A stretch of DNA of 64,000 nt, from NCBI RefSeq assembly GCF_900113005.1, contig NZ_FONW01000001.1, positions 558,001 to 622,000 of the forward strand, written 5' to 3'. The position numbers and the translations under genes are program-made. The notes beneath the pieces were generated by a model, which was not told where the DNA came from, searched no databases, and saw only the letters and a program-made list of their open reading frames with translations. The DNA is from Sunxiuqinia elliptica. Lineage in GTDB: Bacteria > Bacteroidota > Bacteroidia > Bacteroidales > Prolixibacteraceae. Positions 9,175-18,195 of this stretch are shown piece by piece (the stretch's first letter is position 1; the number at the start of each line of letters is the position of its first letter).

Positions 9175-9282
9175 TGATTGATTATTAAAAATTAAAGGGT
9201 GTTTTGGTCTATTGTCAATTTTCTTTTTCAGACCTAAAACCTTTTTAATCTTTGAATCGTTTAATGTTTTGTTCGATTTTTT

Positions 9283-9290
9283 TACATTTG
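9283..9290 (+). promoter_or_regulatory. Bacteroidota-type -7 box upstream of the ACP-like gene
   Basis: TACATTTG matches the TAnnTTTG consensus of the primary sigma factor in Bacteroidota and lies 70 bp upstream of the start at 9360. No good -33 TTTG is found at the usual 19-21 bp distance, so this is a partial match. Confidence 0.4.
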
Positions 9291-9359
9291 CAATGAATTT
9301 TATGTCCAAAAGCCAGAAAACAGTTGGACGAAAACAAGAAAACAAAAACATTAAACACA

Positions 9360-9596
9360 ATGGAAAACAAAACAATCAGAAGAACTCTGTATAGAGTTTT
9401 AAGGAAAACGGGGGTCCCCAGGAAGGAGATAGAGTTGGATGCGACCTTCAATGATGATCTGAATTTTGATCAGGTGGATTGGGCTCTGTTCTTGTTCTAC
9501 CTTGAAGAATCATTCAAGATCGATGTAAAAGATGAGGAGATTTCACGGATGCATCAAGTTCGTGATACCTTGAGTCTCATGGAAATGATGGCATAA
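9360..9596 (+). CDS. Acyl-carrier-protein-like small protein lacking the phosphopantetheine serine
   Basis: 78 residues from the ATG at 9360; the longer frame from 9324 adds a lysine/threonine stretch with no family support. The helix pattern and the motif NDDLNFDQVDWALFLFYLEE align with the ACP helix-II signature D-S-L-D-x-V-E, but the prosthetic-group serine is replaced by Gln38. It therefore cannot be charged with 4'-phosphopantetheine in the usual way. A free-standing gene with its own -7 box upstream and a good terminator 32 bp downstream, not next to fatty-acid genes. Function unknown; a protein-interaction or regulatory relative of ACP is my inference. Confidence 0.6.
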   Translation: MENKTIRRTLYRVLRKTGVPRKEIELDATFNDDLNFDQVDWALFLFYLEESFKIDVKDEEISRMHQVRDTLSLMEMMA

Positions 9597-9627
9597 ATTA
9601 GGTATAAATAATTTGAGTTAATGAAGG

Positions 9628-9655
9628 AGACGGCCTTAGAAGACCGTCTTTTTTT
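9628..9655 (+). terminator. Intrinsic terminator after the ACP-like gene
   Basis: AGACGG (9628-9633) pairs with CCGTCT (9644-9649), with further partial pairing inside, followed directly by six T residues (9650-9655). Confidence 0.85.
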
Positions 9656-9707
9656 GTGCCTGAAAACATGGTCGCAAGCCCCAGAATTCTATGTAACTTT
9701 ACAATAG

Positions 9708-10286
9708 GTGATTGTAAGGAGTGAGGCTTTGAGAAAGGATAAACACATATCTCTCTCGGAAAAAGAACTACTTGTTAAGTTGAATCGTGGAGACGTGGAA
9801 GCTTTCAACAGGCTCTTTCGATCGTTCTATAAACCGCTCTACTTCTATGTTTTTCGGATAACGGGTGAGTCGGAAGCAAGTAAAGATATTCTTCAGGACG
9901 TATTCTCTCAACTTTGGAAAGAGCGTAATAACCTGCCTATTCGGTATTCCTTGAATGGCTATCTGTACCGAATGGCTCGGAATAAAAGCTTGAACTACAT
10001 TCAGCAGAAGAAAAGAGAAGATTTGAGAAACAAAGATTACCGAAACGCCTTACTTCATTCGATTGATTCGGAAAACCAGGCTGATCGTAAAGAGCTACTT
10101 CGATTAGTTGATCAACAAGTGTCAGAATTTCCTTCCCGTCAAAAGCAAGTTTTTTTGCTTAGCCGTCAACAAGGTTTAACCCATAGAGAAATTGCGGAGC
10201 ATTTAAATCTTTCTCTAAAAACGGTAGAATCCTTGATATACCGAAGTTTACGGCGCCTTAAAAACAATCTGAAAAATTTTTTTTGA
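9708..10286 (+). CDS. ECF-type RNA polymerase sigma factor (FecI-like, Bacteroidetes family)
   Basis: 192 residues. The in-frame TAG at 9705 immediately precedes the GTG at 9708, so the start must be GTG here (or a later TTG). Region 2 reads FNRLFRSFYKPLYFYVF...SKDILQDVFSQLW and region 4 reads FPSRQKQVFLLSRQQGLTHREIAEHLNLSLKTVESLIYRS. This is the sigma type that partners FecR anti-sigma factors. It is followed by a second ECF sigma gene and one fecR, upstream of a SusC/SusD locus, so it probably drives that locus upon substrate import (family knowledge plus context). Confidence 0.93.
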   Translation: MIVRSEALRKDKHISLSEKELLVKLNRGDVEAFNRLFRSFYKPLYFYVFRITGESEASKDILQDVFSQLWKERNNLPIRYSLNGYLYRMARNKSLNYIQQKKREDLRNKDYRNALLHSIDSENQADRKELLRLVDQQVSEFPSRQKQVFLLSRQQGLTHREIAEHLNLSLKTVESLIYRSLRRLKNNLKNFF

Positions 10287-10363
10287 AAAAAAGTGGGACG
10301 ACTTGTAAGTGATCTTTGATTTTGAGTTGCCTTAGAAACAGAAAATCAAAGCAGATTTTTACA

Positions 10364-11062
10364 ATGAAAGCTGAAAACCGCTCTGTTTCATTTTTGACGG
10401 CATCTGTTTCAAGCTGGGCAATTCCCTCGGTTTCGAGAACAGACCAAAACGACACCTCTAAGGTGTTGTCGGTGCTGCATCCGCGGGAAGAATCGTCCGA
10501 GGAGTCAGATGCAGAATGCTTGGACCGGATTGTGTGTGAAGACCGGGGAGCCTTTCGGAAGTTATTCGAAAAGTATTACAAGGAGTTGTATGGTTTTGCT
10601 CGGAAATATGTGGATTCCGGAGATGCTTGTAAAGACATTCTCCAAGATGTTTTCTCTTACCTCTGGGAAAAACGCGACCGGCTGGAAATCAATCAATCTG
10701 TGAAAGCCTACTTGTATCGAGCCGTTTACCACGGATGTCTGAATCATCTGAAAAAGACAAACAGCGACCTGCAGCATTTAAGCAATTTCCATTTGCAACA
10801 GCAGCAAAGTCGCTCATATGCCAATGATGCAGTGGAGCAGCTTCAGGAGAAAGAGCTACAAAAGACGATTCGGCGTGCGGTGAATGAATTGCCGGAACAG
10901 TGCCGAAAGATTTTTTCACTAAGCCGTGAAAAAGGCTTGAAACACAAAGAAATTGCTCGTGAACTCAATATTTCAACAAAGACGGTGGAGGTTCAGATTT
11001 ACCGTGCTCTGAAATATTTGAAGCACCAATTGAAGTTACAGGAAAAGCAAAACAACAATTAA
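10364..11062 (+). CDS. Second ECF-type sigma factor with N-terminal extension
   Basis: 232 residues from the ATG at 10364 (an ATG at 10316 is also in frame). The ECF core begins near residue 52 (CEDRGAFRKLFEKYYKELYGFA...CKDILQDVFSYLW) and region 4 is LPEQCRKIFSLSREKGLKHKEIARELNISTKTVEVQIYRAL. The first ~50 residues are serine- and acid-rich and absent from typical family members. It sits between another ECF sigma gene and fecR (13 bp before fecR), which makes it the more likely direct FecR partner. The two sigma factors are clearly paralogous in region 4. Possible division of labour is inference. Confidence 0.9.
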   Translation: MKAENRSVSFLTASVSSWAIPSVSRTDQNDTSKVLSVLHPREESSEESDAECLDRIVCEDRGAFRKLFEKYYKELYGFARKYVDSGDACKDILQDVFSYLWEKRDRLEINQSVKAYLYRAVYHGCLNHLKKTNSDLQHLSNFHLQQQQSRSYANDAVEQLQEKELQKTIRRAVNELPEQCRKIFSLSREKGLKHKEIARELNISTKTVEVQIYRALKYLKHQLKLQEKQNNN

Positions 11063-11074
11063 GAACGACACCGA

Positions 11075-12172
11075 ATGAAAACGCAACATCATATCGATCA
11101 ATTAATCCTCAATTACTTGGAAGGTGGCTTAAGCCGGGAGGAAAGGCATGAGCTGGAAGTATGGCTTCGTGAAGACGCTGCCAACCAAAGTTACCTGGAG
11201 GAAATGCAAGCTGTGTGGATTGCAGCTGAAACCGAACTGCAAATTACGGACGACGTCATTGGTCAGGAGTGGGAAAAGCTGGAGAAGCGTCATTTTTCAA
11301 AGCCCGGGAATACGTTCAACTGGCAGCGTTGGGCAAAGATTGCTGCGATCTTTCTACTTGGAGCACTGTTCTCTTGGGGAATTAGCAGTTACCAAATGAA
11401 CAGCTACTTTGCAGAGCTGGAAGAGAGTGTGATTGAAGCGCCGATGGGGGCGAAGTCAACCATCACTTTACCCGATGGATCAACCGTGATTTTGAATGCC
11501 GGAAGTGTGTTGAAATACGCGGGCGATTTTGGGAAGAACATTCGGGAGGTTTCCCTGGAAGGAGAAGCTTTCTTTGAGGTTGCTCAGGATAAGTCGAAGC
11601 GTTTTCAGGTTCGGACTTCCGACATTACGGTGAAAGCCTATGGAACCAAGTTCAATGTAAAGAGTTATGGCGATGAGCGCACCATTGAAACCACTTTGGT
11701 CGAAGGTTCTGTGAGCATTGTTAAGAATAACAGGCAAAAATCAAAAAAGGAAGAGTTGTTCCTGAAACCGCACGAACAGCTGGTTTTTTATAAAGCAAGC
11801 GAGGAGATCGAACCTGTCGAGGCAGTGACGCCGGAAGCGGCTCAGCCCGAACAAACTGTTGAACGAAAGCCTGAAAAGATCTTGATCTCCAAAGGAATTG
11901 ATCCGCAGCTTTTTACCTCATGGACCGAGGATCGCTTAATCATGAAGAGCGAACCGATGCAAAAGATGGTGATCAAAATTGAACGAAAATACAATGTGAA
12001 AATTCATTTTGAAGATGCTGATTTGAAAGATTTTCGATTTTCAGGAATTATTGAAAATGAAACGCTTGAGAATGTACTGGCTGCCATTAGCATTGCATCT
12101 CCAATCGACTATACACTAAAAGACCGCGATGTTTGGCTACGTAAGAAAAAGGAAGAAAAGAATAAGAACTAA
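11075..12172 (+). CDS. FecR-family anti-sigma factor
   Basis: 365 residues. An N-terminal cytosolic helical part (1-80) carries ILNYLEGGLSREERHELEVWL, typical of the sigma-binding region. One membrane segment lies at ~86-106 (WAKIAAIFLLGALFSWGI). The periplasmic FecR domain follows (GAKSTITLPDGSTVILNAGS, LEGEAFFEVA, TKFNVKSY, TTLVEGSV), then a DUF4974 C-terminal domain (FTSWTEDRLIMKSEPMQKMVIKIERKYN). It holds the ECF sigma factor inactive until the STN domain of its cognate SusC-type transporter signals substrate binding. Directly downstream of two sigma genes and upstream of such a SusC. Confidence 0.94.
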   Translation: MKTQHHIDQLILNYLEGGLSREERHELEVWLREDAANQSYLEEMQAVWIAAETELQITDDVIGQEWEKLEKRHFSKPGNTFNWQRWAKIAAIFLLGALFSWGISSYQMNSYFAELEESVIEAPMGAKSTITLPDGSTVILNAGSVLKYAGDFGKNIREVSLEGEAFFEVAQDKSKRFQVRTSDITVKAYGTKFNVKSYGDERTIETTLVEGSVSIVKNNRQKSKKEELFLKPHEQLVFYKASEEIEPVEAVTPEAAQPEQTVERKPEKILISKGIDPQLFTSWTEDRLIMKSEPMQKMVIKIERKYNVKIHFEDADLKDFRFSGIIENETLENVLAAISIASPIDYTLKDRDVWLRKKKEEKNKN

Positions 12173-12182
12173 CTAACTCAAA

Positions 12183-12246
12183 CTCGAATGAAACGAGCAC
12201 GCTAAAGACGATCAAATTGCGATGAATGCGAGCGTGCGAGTTCGAG
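12183..12246 (+). promoter_or_regulatory. Long stem-loop between fecR and susC
   Basis: Outer arms CTCGAA (12183-12188) and TTCGAG (12241-12246) and inner arms GCACGCT (12197-12203) and AGCGTGC (12231-12237) are complementary, giving a bulged stem enclosing about 27 nt. No T-run follows. It could lower read-through or stabilise the susCD message. Confidence 0.45.
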
Positions 12247-12269
12247 AAAAACATCAAAAATAGAAACGA

Positions 12270-15200
12270 ATGAAAATCAAACCTGACTTTAGGATGAGGC
12301 CTCCGGTGCTGTTCATCCTGCTATTCCTCACCTTATTGTGGACGCAACCCGCACTGGCACAATCTGAAGGATTATCGGTAAATCTAAGCAATCAACCAAT
12401 TAAGGTTGTGTTTAATTCCATTCAGGAACAAAGCGATTATCGATTCTTTTACAGCGATGATGTGATTGACCTGAACGAACGGTATTCGATCTCATTTAGC
12501 AACAAATCGATTCAGGAAGCTTTGGAAATCCTGACCTCGAAAACGCAACTTTCATTTAAAATTGTTGAGGAAAAACTGATTGTTGTTTCCAACCAAGCGA
12601 TTCAGAGTTCAGCTTTTTTGGTGAAAGGGCGGATCGTATCGGCCACAGATAATGAGCCGCTTCCCGGCGTAAATGTTGTGCTTCAGGGGACAACGACAGG
12701 GAAGGTTTGTGACTTTGATGGGAATTATGAGATTGAAGTTCCCAATGAATCTGCTGTGCTGGTATTTTCATTTATTGGGTTTAAAAAGCAGGTAGTGCCA
12801 GTCAATGCCAGACCAGTTGTTAATGTGGCTTTGGAAGAGGATGTAAGTTCCATCGAAGAGGTGGTGGTAACCGCACTAAGTATTGAACGCGATAAAAACT
12901 CGCTGGGCTATTCCATTACGCAGGTTAGTGGCGACGATATAAACGGAGCCAAAGAAAGTAATCCAATTAATTCGTTGGCTGGGAAAGTATCTGGTTTGCA
13001 GATCACCAAGTCGCCAACTGGGGTCGATGGTTCTTCGCGGGTGGTCTTGCGGGGAGTGGCTTCCATGCTTGGGAATAACCGGCCGCTGTTTGTAATTGAT
13101 GGAATTCCGATGAATGCCGGTTATGGCGGAGCCGGCCGCTGGGGAGGTAAAGACAGTGGCGATGCCTTGTCTGATCTCAACCCGGAAGATATTGAATCGA
13201 TGAGTGTATTGAAAGGGGCAGGAGCCGCGGCAGCTTATGGATCGCGAGGAGCCAATGGCGTAATTTTGATCACCACTAAAAAAGGAAAGAATAAAAAAGG
13301 CATTGGCGTTTCTTTCTCATCGGGTTATACCGCTGAAACGCCGATGGTAACTCCTGATTTTCAATATGAATATACCCAGGGAGCTTTTGGACAATACCCA
13401 ACTTTAGCGGGAAATCCGGCAAAGCCTCTTGCTGATTATCCTTGGATATGGAGCTATGGGACTAAAATTGAGGGTCAAACGGAAACCAACTGGCTGGGGC
13501 AAGAGGAACAAATGACTCGTCAGCCCAATCCTTACGACGCGTTTTTCCGTACCGGAAGCTCATTTGTTAATACCATTTCCTTTGATGGGGGTAATGAGAA
13601 TACCACTTTCCGGGCTTCAATTACCAATCAGGATTCAAAAGGAATTATGCCTAACAATGACTTGTCGAGGCAAACCATTAACCTGAGAGGATTCTCAAAA
13701 TTGGGGGAGAAGTTGGAGTTTGATTCCAAACTAACCTACATCCGGTCGAAAGTTGAAAATCGCCCCTACCTCGCTGAAGATGGATCGAATATCGTTCAGT
13801 CGATTAGTATTTTACCTCGAAATATTTCGCTTGAATCAATGAAAAACAATACGGTTGATGCGGATGGCAATATGCTGGATTGGAACATTGACCCAACGTT
13901 TGCAAATCCTTACTGGGTATTGGAGAATATTTACAATGCTGATGAGAAGAACCGGCTTCAGGGAATGTTCTCCGTAAAATGGGATATAACAGATAATTTT
14001 AATGCATTGGTTCGGTCGGGAGTTGACTATTCAAATGCCAATAGCAAAGAACATGAAAACCCGGGAAGGCCATCCGATGGAAATCCTGGCAAAGGGAGTG
14101 TTGCTCAAACTATGGGAAACACCATGGAGTGGAACACAGACTTTTTAGCAACTTACAGCAAGGAGTATAACGACTTTTCATTTAGCTTGAGTGCCGGAGG
14201 AAATTACCGCTACAACAAGTACAATTCGATTTCACAAGGGGGACGCGTGATGAAAGTTCCAGGCTTGTATCATATTTCAAACTACGAAAGCTTTGGCACC
14301 AGCGAGTGGTTTTCCGAGAAATCCGTTTATTCACTATACAGTCTTGGGCAGTTCTCTTACAAAAACTACCTGTACTTGGATGTGACCGCTCGAAATGATT
14401 GGTCGTCAACCTTACCGCTTAGTAACAACTCCTACTTCTATCACTCCGAGAATGTTAGTTTGTTATTTTCTGAAGCATTCAATCTAAACTGGGATTGGCT
14501 GGATACTGGTAAAATTCGGGCTTCTTTTGCCAAAGTGGGGAATGATACGGGAGCGTATGAAATTGCACAGTATTACAGTATTCAGCAAACTCAAACCGAT
14601 TTTCCGCTTGCAGGCATTGGGGGGCAATTGCCTCATTTTGATTTGCAACCGGAAGAAACCGAATCGTGGGAAGTTGGAACAAACCTGAGTTTCCTAAAAA
14701 ACCGTCTGGTGTTCGACTTCACGTATTACTACAGTGTTTCCGACAACCAAATTATGAATGTCGACCTGACTCCTTCAACGGGCTACGGAACGAAGAAAAT
14801 GAATGCCGGGAAGCTGCAAAATACCGGTTATGAGGTGCAGCTTAATGCCAAACCACTTGAATCGAAAAATGGCTTAAACTGGGATGTCATCCTTACTTGG
14901 TCTAAAAATAAGTCGGAGGTTGAGGAGCTTTATGGCGATATGGAGTTTTTGCCTCTGGCTGAAGAGTTTCACATGATGATTCAGGCTCGTCCGGGGGAGG
15001 CTTATGGAATGATTTATACCACAGACTACAAGCGCGATGCTTTTGGTAACAAATTGATTGACAAGGATGGTTTTGCCCAGGCAGGAGAATGGAAAGCCAT
15101 GGGCAATATCAATCCCGATTGGATTGGAGGGATAAATAACCGAATCAGTTACAAAGACCTTAGCTTAAACTTCCTCATTGACGTTCAGATGGGCGGTGAT

Positions 15201-15656
15201 GTTTATTCGTGGGGAAAAGCTTACATGGGACTTTTCGGAACCAGTGTTGAAACCCTGGAAGGCCGGGAAGAATGGAATGCTGGCACAGGAGGATTTGTGG
15301 AAGATGGTGTGAGCGAATCAAATGGACAGCCCAATACGGTTGCGATTGATCCAACGATGCGCTGGTACAACATTTACAACAGGCAAATAGGAACCGAGTG
15401 GATTCAGGATGCGACGAACGTCAGGTTAAGAGAGCTTGTGTTGGCGTATAAGCTACCTTCCAAATGGATTGCAAAACTGCCTGTCGAGAATGTTAACTTT
15501 TCATTGGTTGGGCGTAATCTTTTCTTCCTGTACCGAGCGATGGATCACTTTGATCCGGAAACCGGATTTAGCAGTGGCAATACCGGGAATGGTATTGAGC
15601 ACTTGTCGCTGCCATCAACAACAAGTTATGGCGTAAATCTGAAAATTAACTTCTAG
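12270..15656 (+). CDS. SusC/RagA-type TonB-linked outer membrane transporter with STN signalling domain
   Basis: 1128 residues. Order: signal peptide (ending LAQS near residue 32), STN domain (~35-105; LSNQPIKVVFNSIQEQ, NKSIQEALEIL), carboxypeptidase-D-like domain (~115-190; GVNVVLQGTTTG, FSFIGFKKQVVPV), plug (~195-330; ALSIERDKNSLGYSI, GAGAAAAYGSRGANGVILITTKKGK) and a 22-strand barrel ending in a terminal aromatic (KINF). It imports a glycan or glycoconjugate fragment with the SusD lipoprotein, powered by TonB. The STN domain explains the upstream FecR/sigma genes. SusD follows after 17 bp. Confidence 0.96.
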   Translation: MKIKPDFRMRPPVLFILLFLTLLWTQPALAQSEGLSVNLSNQPIKVVFNSIQEQSDYRFFYSDDVIDLNERYSISFSNKSIQEALEILTSKTQLSFKIVEEKLIVVSNQAIQSSAFLVKGRIVSATDNEPLPGVNVVLQGTTTGKVCDFDGNYEIEVPNESAVLVFSFIGFKKQVVPVNARPVVNVALEEDVSSIEEVVVTALSIERDKNSLGYSITQVSGDDINGAKESNPINSLAGKVSGLQITKSPTGVDGSSRVVLRGVASMLGNNRPLFVIDGIPMNAGYGGAGRWGGKDSGDALSDLNPEDIESMSVLKGAGAAAAYGSRGANGVILITTKKGKNKKGIGVSFSSGYTAETPMVTPDFQYEYTQGAFGQYPTLAGNPAKPLADYPWIWSYGTKIEGQTETNWLGQEEQMTRQPNPYDAFFRTGSSFVNTISFDGGNENTTFRASITNQDSKGIMPNNDLSRQTINLRGFSKLGEKLEFDSKLTYIRSKVENRPYLAEDGSNIVQSISILPRNISLESMKNNTVDADGNMLDWNIDPTFANPYWVLENIYNADEKNRLQGMFSVKWDITDNFNALVRSGVDYSNANSKEHENPGRPSDGNPGKGSVAQTMGNTMEWNTDFLATYSKEYNDFSFSLSAGGNYRYNKYNSISQGGRVMKVPGLYHISNYESFGTSEWFSEKSVYSLYSLGQFSYKNYLYLDVTARNDWSSTLPLSNNSYFYHSENVSLLFSEAFNLNWDWLDTGKIRASFAKVGNDTGAYEIAQYYSIQQTQTDFPLAGIGGQLPHFDLQPEETESWEVGTNLSFLKNRLVFDFTYYYSVSDNQIMNVDLTPSTGYGTKKMNAGKLQNTGYEVQLNAKPLESKNGLNWDVILTWSKNKSEVEELYGDMEFLPLAEEFHMMIQARPGEAYGMIYTTDYKRDAFGNKLIDKDGFAQAGEWKAMGNINPDWIGGINNRISYKDLSLNFLIDVQMGGDVYSWGKAYMGLFGTSVETLEGREEWNAGTGGFVEDGVSESNGQPNTVAIDPTMRWYNIYNRQIGTEWIQDATNVRLRELVLAYKLPSKWIAKLPVENVNFSLVGRNLFFLYRAMDHFDPETGFSSGNTGNGIEHLSLPSTTSYGVNLKINF

Positions 15657-15673
15657 ACATTCAAAAGATTAAG

Positions 15674-17161
15674 ATGATGAAAAACACGATAAAATGGTAT
15701 ATCCTGATCCTGCTATTTACTTTTTCAGTTGGATGTGATGACGAGTTTAAGGAGATCAATTCGAACCCGAATGCGGTGACCGACATTGATGATGAATATC
15801 TGTTTGCCAATGCTGTTTTGCAGAGCTTGCGGGGAAATGGCAATACCTATGCTCAGTTTCCTTTTGCATCGCAGTATGCCCATGTGTACACGGGGCTAAG
15901 CAACAAGATGTTTATCGATCGGTATTACGATAATTTCACGAGTGCTGAATATCGTGATTTGTACGAAGGGATTTTTTATGGTCCAATCCGTCATATTCAG
16001 GATGTTATTCGAATGACAAAACCTGGCGGGGATCGGGAAAATGAGGTACGCCATGCCATGGCTCAGGTGGTTGCAGCAATGAACTTCTCCCGATTGGCTG
16101 ATGCCTTTGGCAGTGTGCCTTATCAGCAAGGAGGACTGGGGCAGGAAGGAAACTTGTATCCCGAGTTTGACTCTGTCGAGTTTATTTATAAAGACATGAT
16201 GAACAAGCTGAAAGAGGTTATTTCGGTTTTGCAGTCGGCTGATGCCAAGAAGGGCTATCCCGGGGCAGATCCGTTCTTTAACAACGATTTGGACAAATGG
16301 AGTCGCTTTGCAAACTCACTGCGTTTGCGTTTGGCCATGCGTATTCGGCTTGTCGCTCCCGATGATGCGAATCCGGTTATTGTAGAATGCTTGTCGCTTC
16401 CTTTGATCGAAGAAAATGAGCAGAATGTTCGCAATGAAAATCAAGACTCAGATATTAGTGAGTTCCAAAATCCTGCCTACAATCAATATGGATATTGGAA
16501 GTGGAAAATGAGTGACTTCTTCGTGGAAACCTTGAAAAACATGGAGGACCCGCGGTTGGAGGTTTTTGCAGCCGCCAATGCAAATGGTGAATACCTTGGA
16601 CTGCCCAATGGATTGAGCGATACGGAATTGTCTAAGCAGAACCTGGAACTGATTGCTGTTCCAAGTGATCAATTGGTTGGGAAAGCATCAACTATTTACT
16701 ACCTAACGGCTGCCGAAGTGTGGCTGTTGCGTGCCGAAGCTGCTTTGTTTGGCCTTGTGCCTGGTGATGCAAATGAGCTGTATCAAACAGCAATTCGGAA
16801 GTCCTTGCAACAGTGGCAGGTTTCAGAAGAAGCAATATCGGCTTACCTCAGCGATAACCAATACACAACACTGGTCGGAAGCACTGAAAGACAATTTGAA
16901 CAGATTGCTACGCAGTTGTGGATTGCCGTACTGCCAAATGCAATGGAAGGATGGAGTACGATTCGTCGTACCGGTTATCCGGTACTTCCCAACCGTTATG
17001 CTCCGAAATACGATTTAGGAGTGACCGATGGAGAATTACCAACACGCTGCAAGTATCCTTCTTCAGAGGTGAATATCAATCAGGAGAATTACCTGAAGGC
17101 CATTGCAGAGCAAGGGCCGGACGAAATAACGACGCCGCTTTGGTGGGATGTCAAGAATTAA
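15674..17161 (+). CDS. SusD/RagB-family outer-membrane binding lipoprotein
   Basis: 495 residues. Lipoprotein signal with cysteine in FSVGCDD (~residue 21), then the family motif INSNPNAVTDID. TPR-like helices typical of SusD are visible (VWLLRAEAALFGLVPGDANELYQTAIRKSLQQW), with a C-terminal RRTGYPVLPNRYAP. It is closest to the SusD-like group often paired with peptide or small-glycan SusC proteins. Expected as the lid of the SusC barrel, capturing the substrate on the cell surface. Part of an operon with susC upstream and a PKD lipoprotein downstream. Confidence 0.94.
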   Translation: MMKNTIKWYILILLFTFSVGCDDEFKEINSNPNAVTDIDDEYLFANAVLQSLRGNGNTYAQFPFASQYAHVYTGLSNKMFIDRYYDNFTSAEYRDLYEGIFYGPIRHIQDVIRMTKPGGDRENEVRHAMAQVVAAMNFSRLADAFGSVPYQQGGLGQEGNLYPEFDSVEFIYKDMMNKLKEVISVLQSADAKKGYPGADPFFNNDLDKWSRFANSLRLRLAMRIRLVAPDDANPVIVECLSLPLIEENEQNVRNENQDSDISEFQNPAYNQYGYWKWKMSDFFVETLKNMEDPRLEVFAAANANGEYLGLPNGLSDTELSKQNLELIAVPSDQLVGKASTIYYLTAAEVWLLRAEAALFGLVPGDANELYQTAIRKSLQQWQVSEEAISAYLSDNQYTTLVGSTERQFEQIATQLWIAVLPNAMEGWSTIRRTGYPVLPNRYAPKYDLGVTDGELPTRCKYPSSEVNINQENYLKAIAEQGPDEITTPLWWDVKN

Positions 17162-17195
17162 AAACAATCAAAAAACCATATTAAAATCGAACGTT

Positions 17196-18131
17196 ATGAA
17201 AAAAATTGGCTATTTGTTTTTTACCATGTTTGCCATGACCTTGTTGCTGGCTTCCTGTAGTGAAGATGATCCGCAAGCTCCCGTTGTTGAGCTATTTGCA
17301 GAAGTGGACGAAAACGATTCGTACACCGTTAATTTTACGACTCAGTCGGAGCATGCAAGTTCCTTCTCTTGGAACTTTGGTGATGGCGAAAGTGGAAGCG
17401 GAGCAACCATAAGCCACACTTATACACAATCGGGAGAGTATACGGTAACCCTTACTGCCTCTGGCGAAGGTGGCGATGTTTCAAAAACCAAAGCGGTGAC
17501 GATTGTGGCTTCAATGGAAGAATTGTTAACCGGAGGAGCTGCTGCAAGTAACGGAAAAACATGGGTAATGAGTAAAACAGCGTCCAACAGCGATGGTGCA
17601 TTCTCGTTCACCAATACCCCTTATCTGCCTGCTCCTGATGATGTGTTGACACAATTTGGCATTGGCACGGAGTATGATAACGAGTTTACTTTCTATCACG
17701 ATGGCTCATACAAGATCGATGCTAAAAATAGCAATGTCTTGGCTAGTGCAATCCATGCCTATGTAAACGGCACGCTCGTTGGCGATCCTATTTGGGACTT
17801 GGGCTTAGCTGTAGAAAGTTACACCGTACCTCAGAATGCAACATTTACAATGAATGAAGGCGATTTGACAGTCACTGCTCGTCAGGAGAATCCAAGTTCT
17901 GGAACGGTTTCTGATATTGAAGATATTACTTTCGAAGGGGTTACCTGGATTGAGTTTTCTCAGGAAGCCTATTTCGGAATTCTTACTTACGATACAAAAA
18001 TTATTATTCGGGATATTACAGCAGACCGGATGACCGTTTCGTTATTGGTTTCAACATTGAGTCCAGAGGCTTACCCGGAAGATTTCATGAAACCATCCAT
18101 CATGTACACCCTTAGTTTCGATAAAAAATAG
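17196..18131 (+). CDS. PKD-domain surface lipoprotein of the SusCD locus
   Basis: 311 residues from the ATG at 17196, giving signal LLLASCSED; the frame is open from 17148 but that would overlap susD without a signal. A PKD domain follows the signal (SFSWNFGDGESGSGATISHTY, then GEYTVTLTASG). The C-terminal ~200 residues form a beta-rich domain of unknown type with EFTFYHDGSYKID and ITADRMTVSLLVST, resembling the C-terminal lipocalin-like repeats found in such lipoproteins. By position it is the SusE/F-like accessory glycan-binding protein. Confidence 0.8.
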   Translation: MKKIGYLFFTMFAMTLLLASCSEDDPQAPVVELFAEVDENDSYTVNFTTQSEHASSFSWNFGDGESGSGATISHTYTQSGEYTVTLTASGEGGDVSKTKAVTIVASMEELLTGGAAASNGKTWVMSKTASNSDGAFSFTNTPYLPAPDDVLTQFGIGTEYDNEFTFYHDGSYKIDAKNSNVLASAIHAYVNGTLVGDPIWDLGLAVESYTVPQNATFTMNEGDLTVTARQENPSSGTVSDIEDITFEGVTWIEFSQEAYFGILTYDTKIIIRDITADRMTVSLLVSTLSPEAYPEDFMKPSIMYTLSFDKK

Positions 18132-18195
18132 ACCTGATTATTGCTTTAGACGACGAGTCGTTTGAAGGAGATATTAATTTTAAAAAAGAGAATAG

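Noticed and set aside
17148-17195. Upstream start for the PKD lipoprotein
   Set aside because: It overlaps the end of susD and puts the lipoprotein signal 16 residues inside; the ATG at 17196 gives a correct signal.
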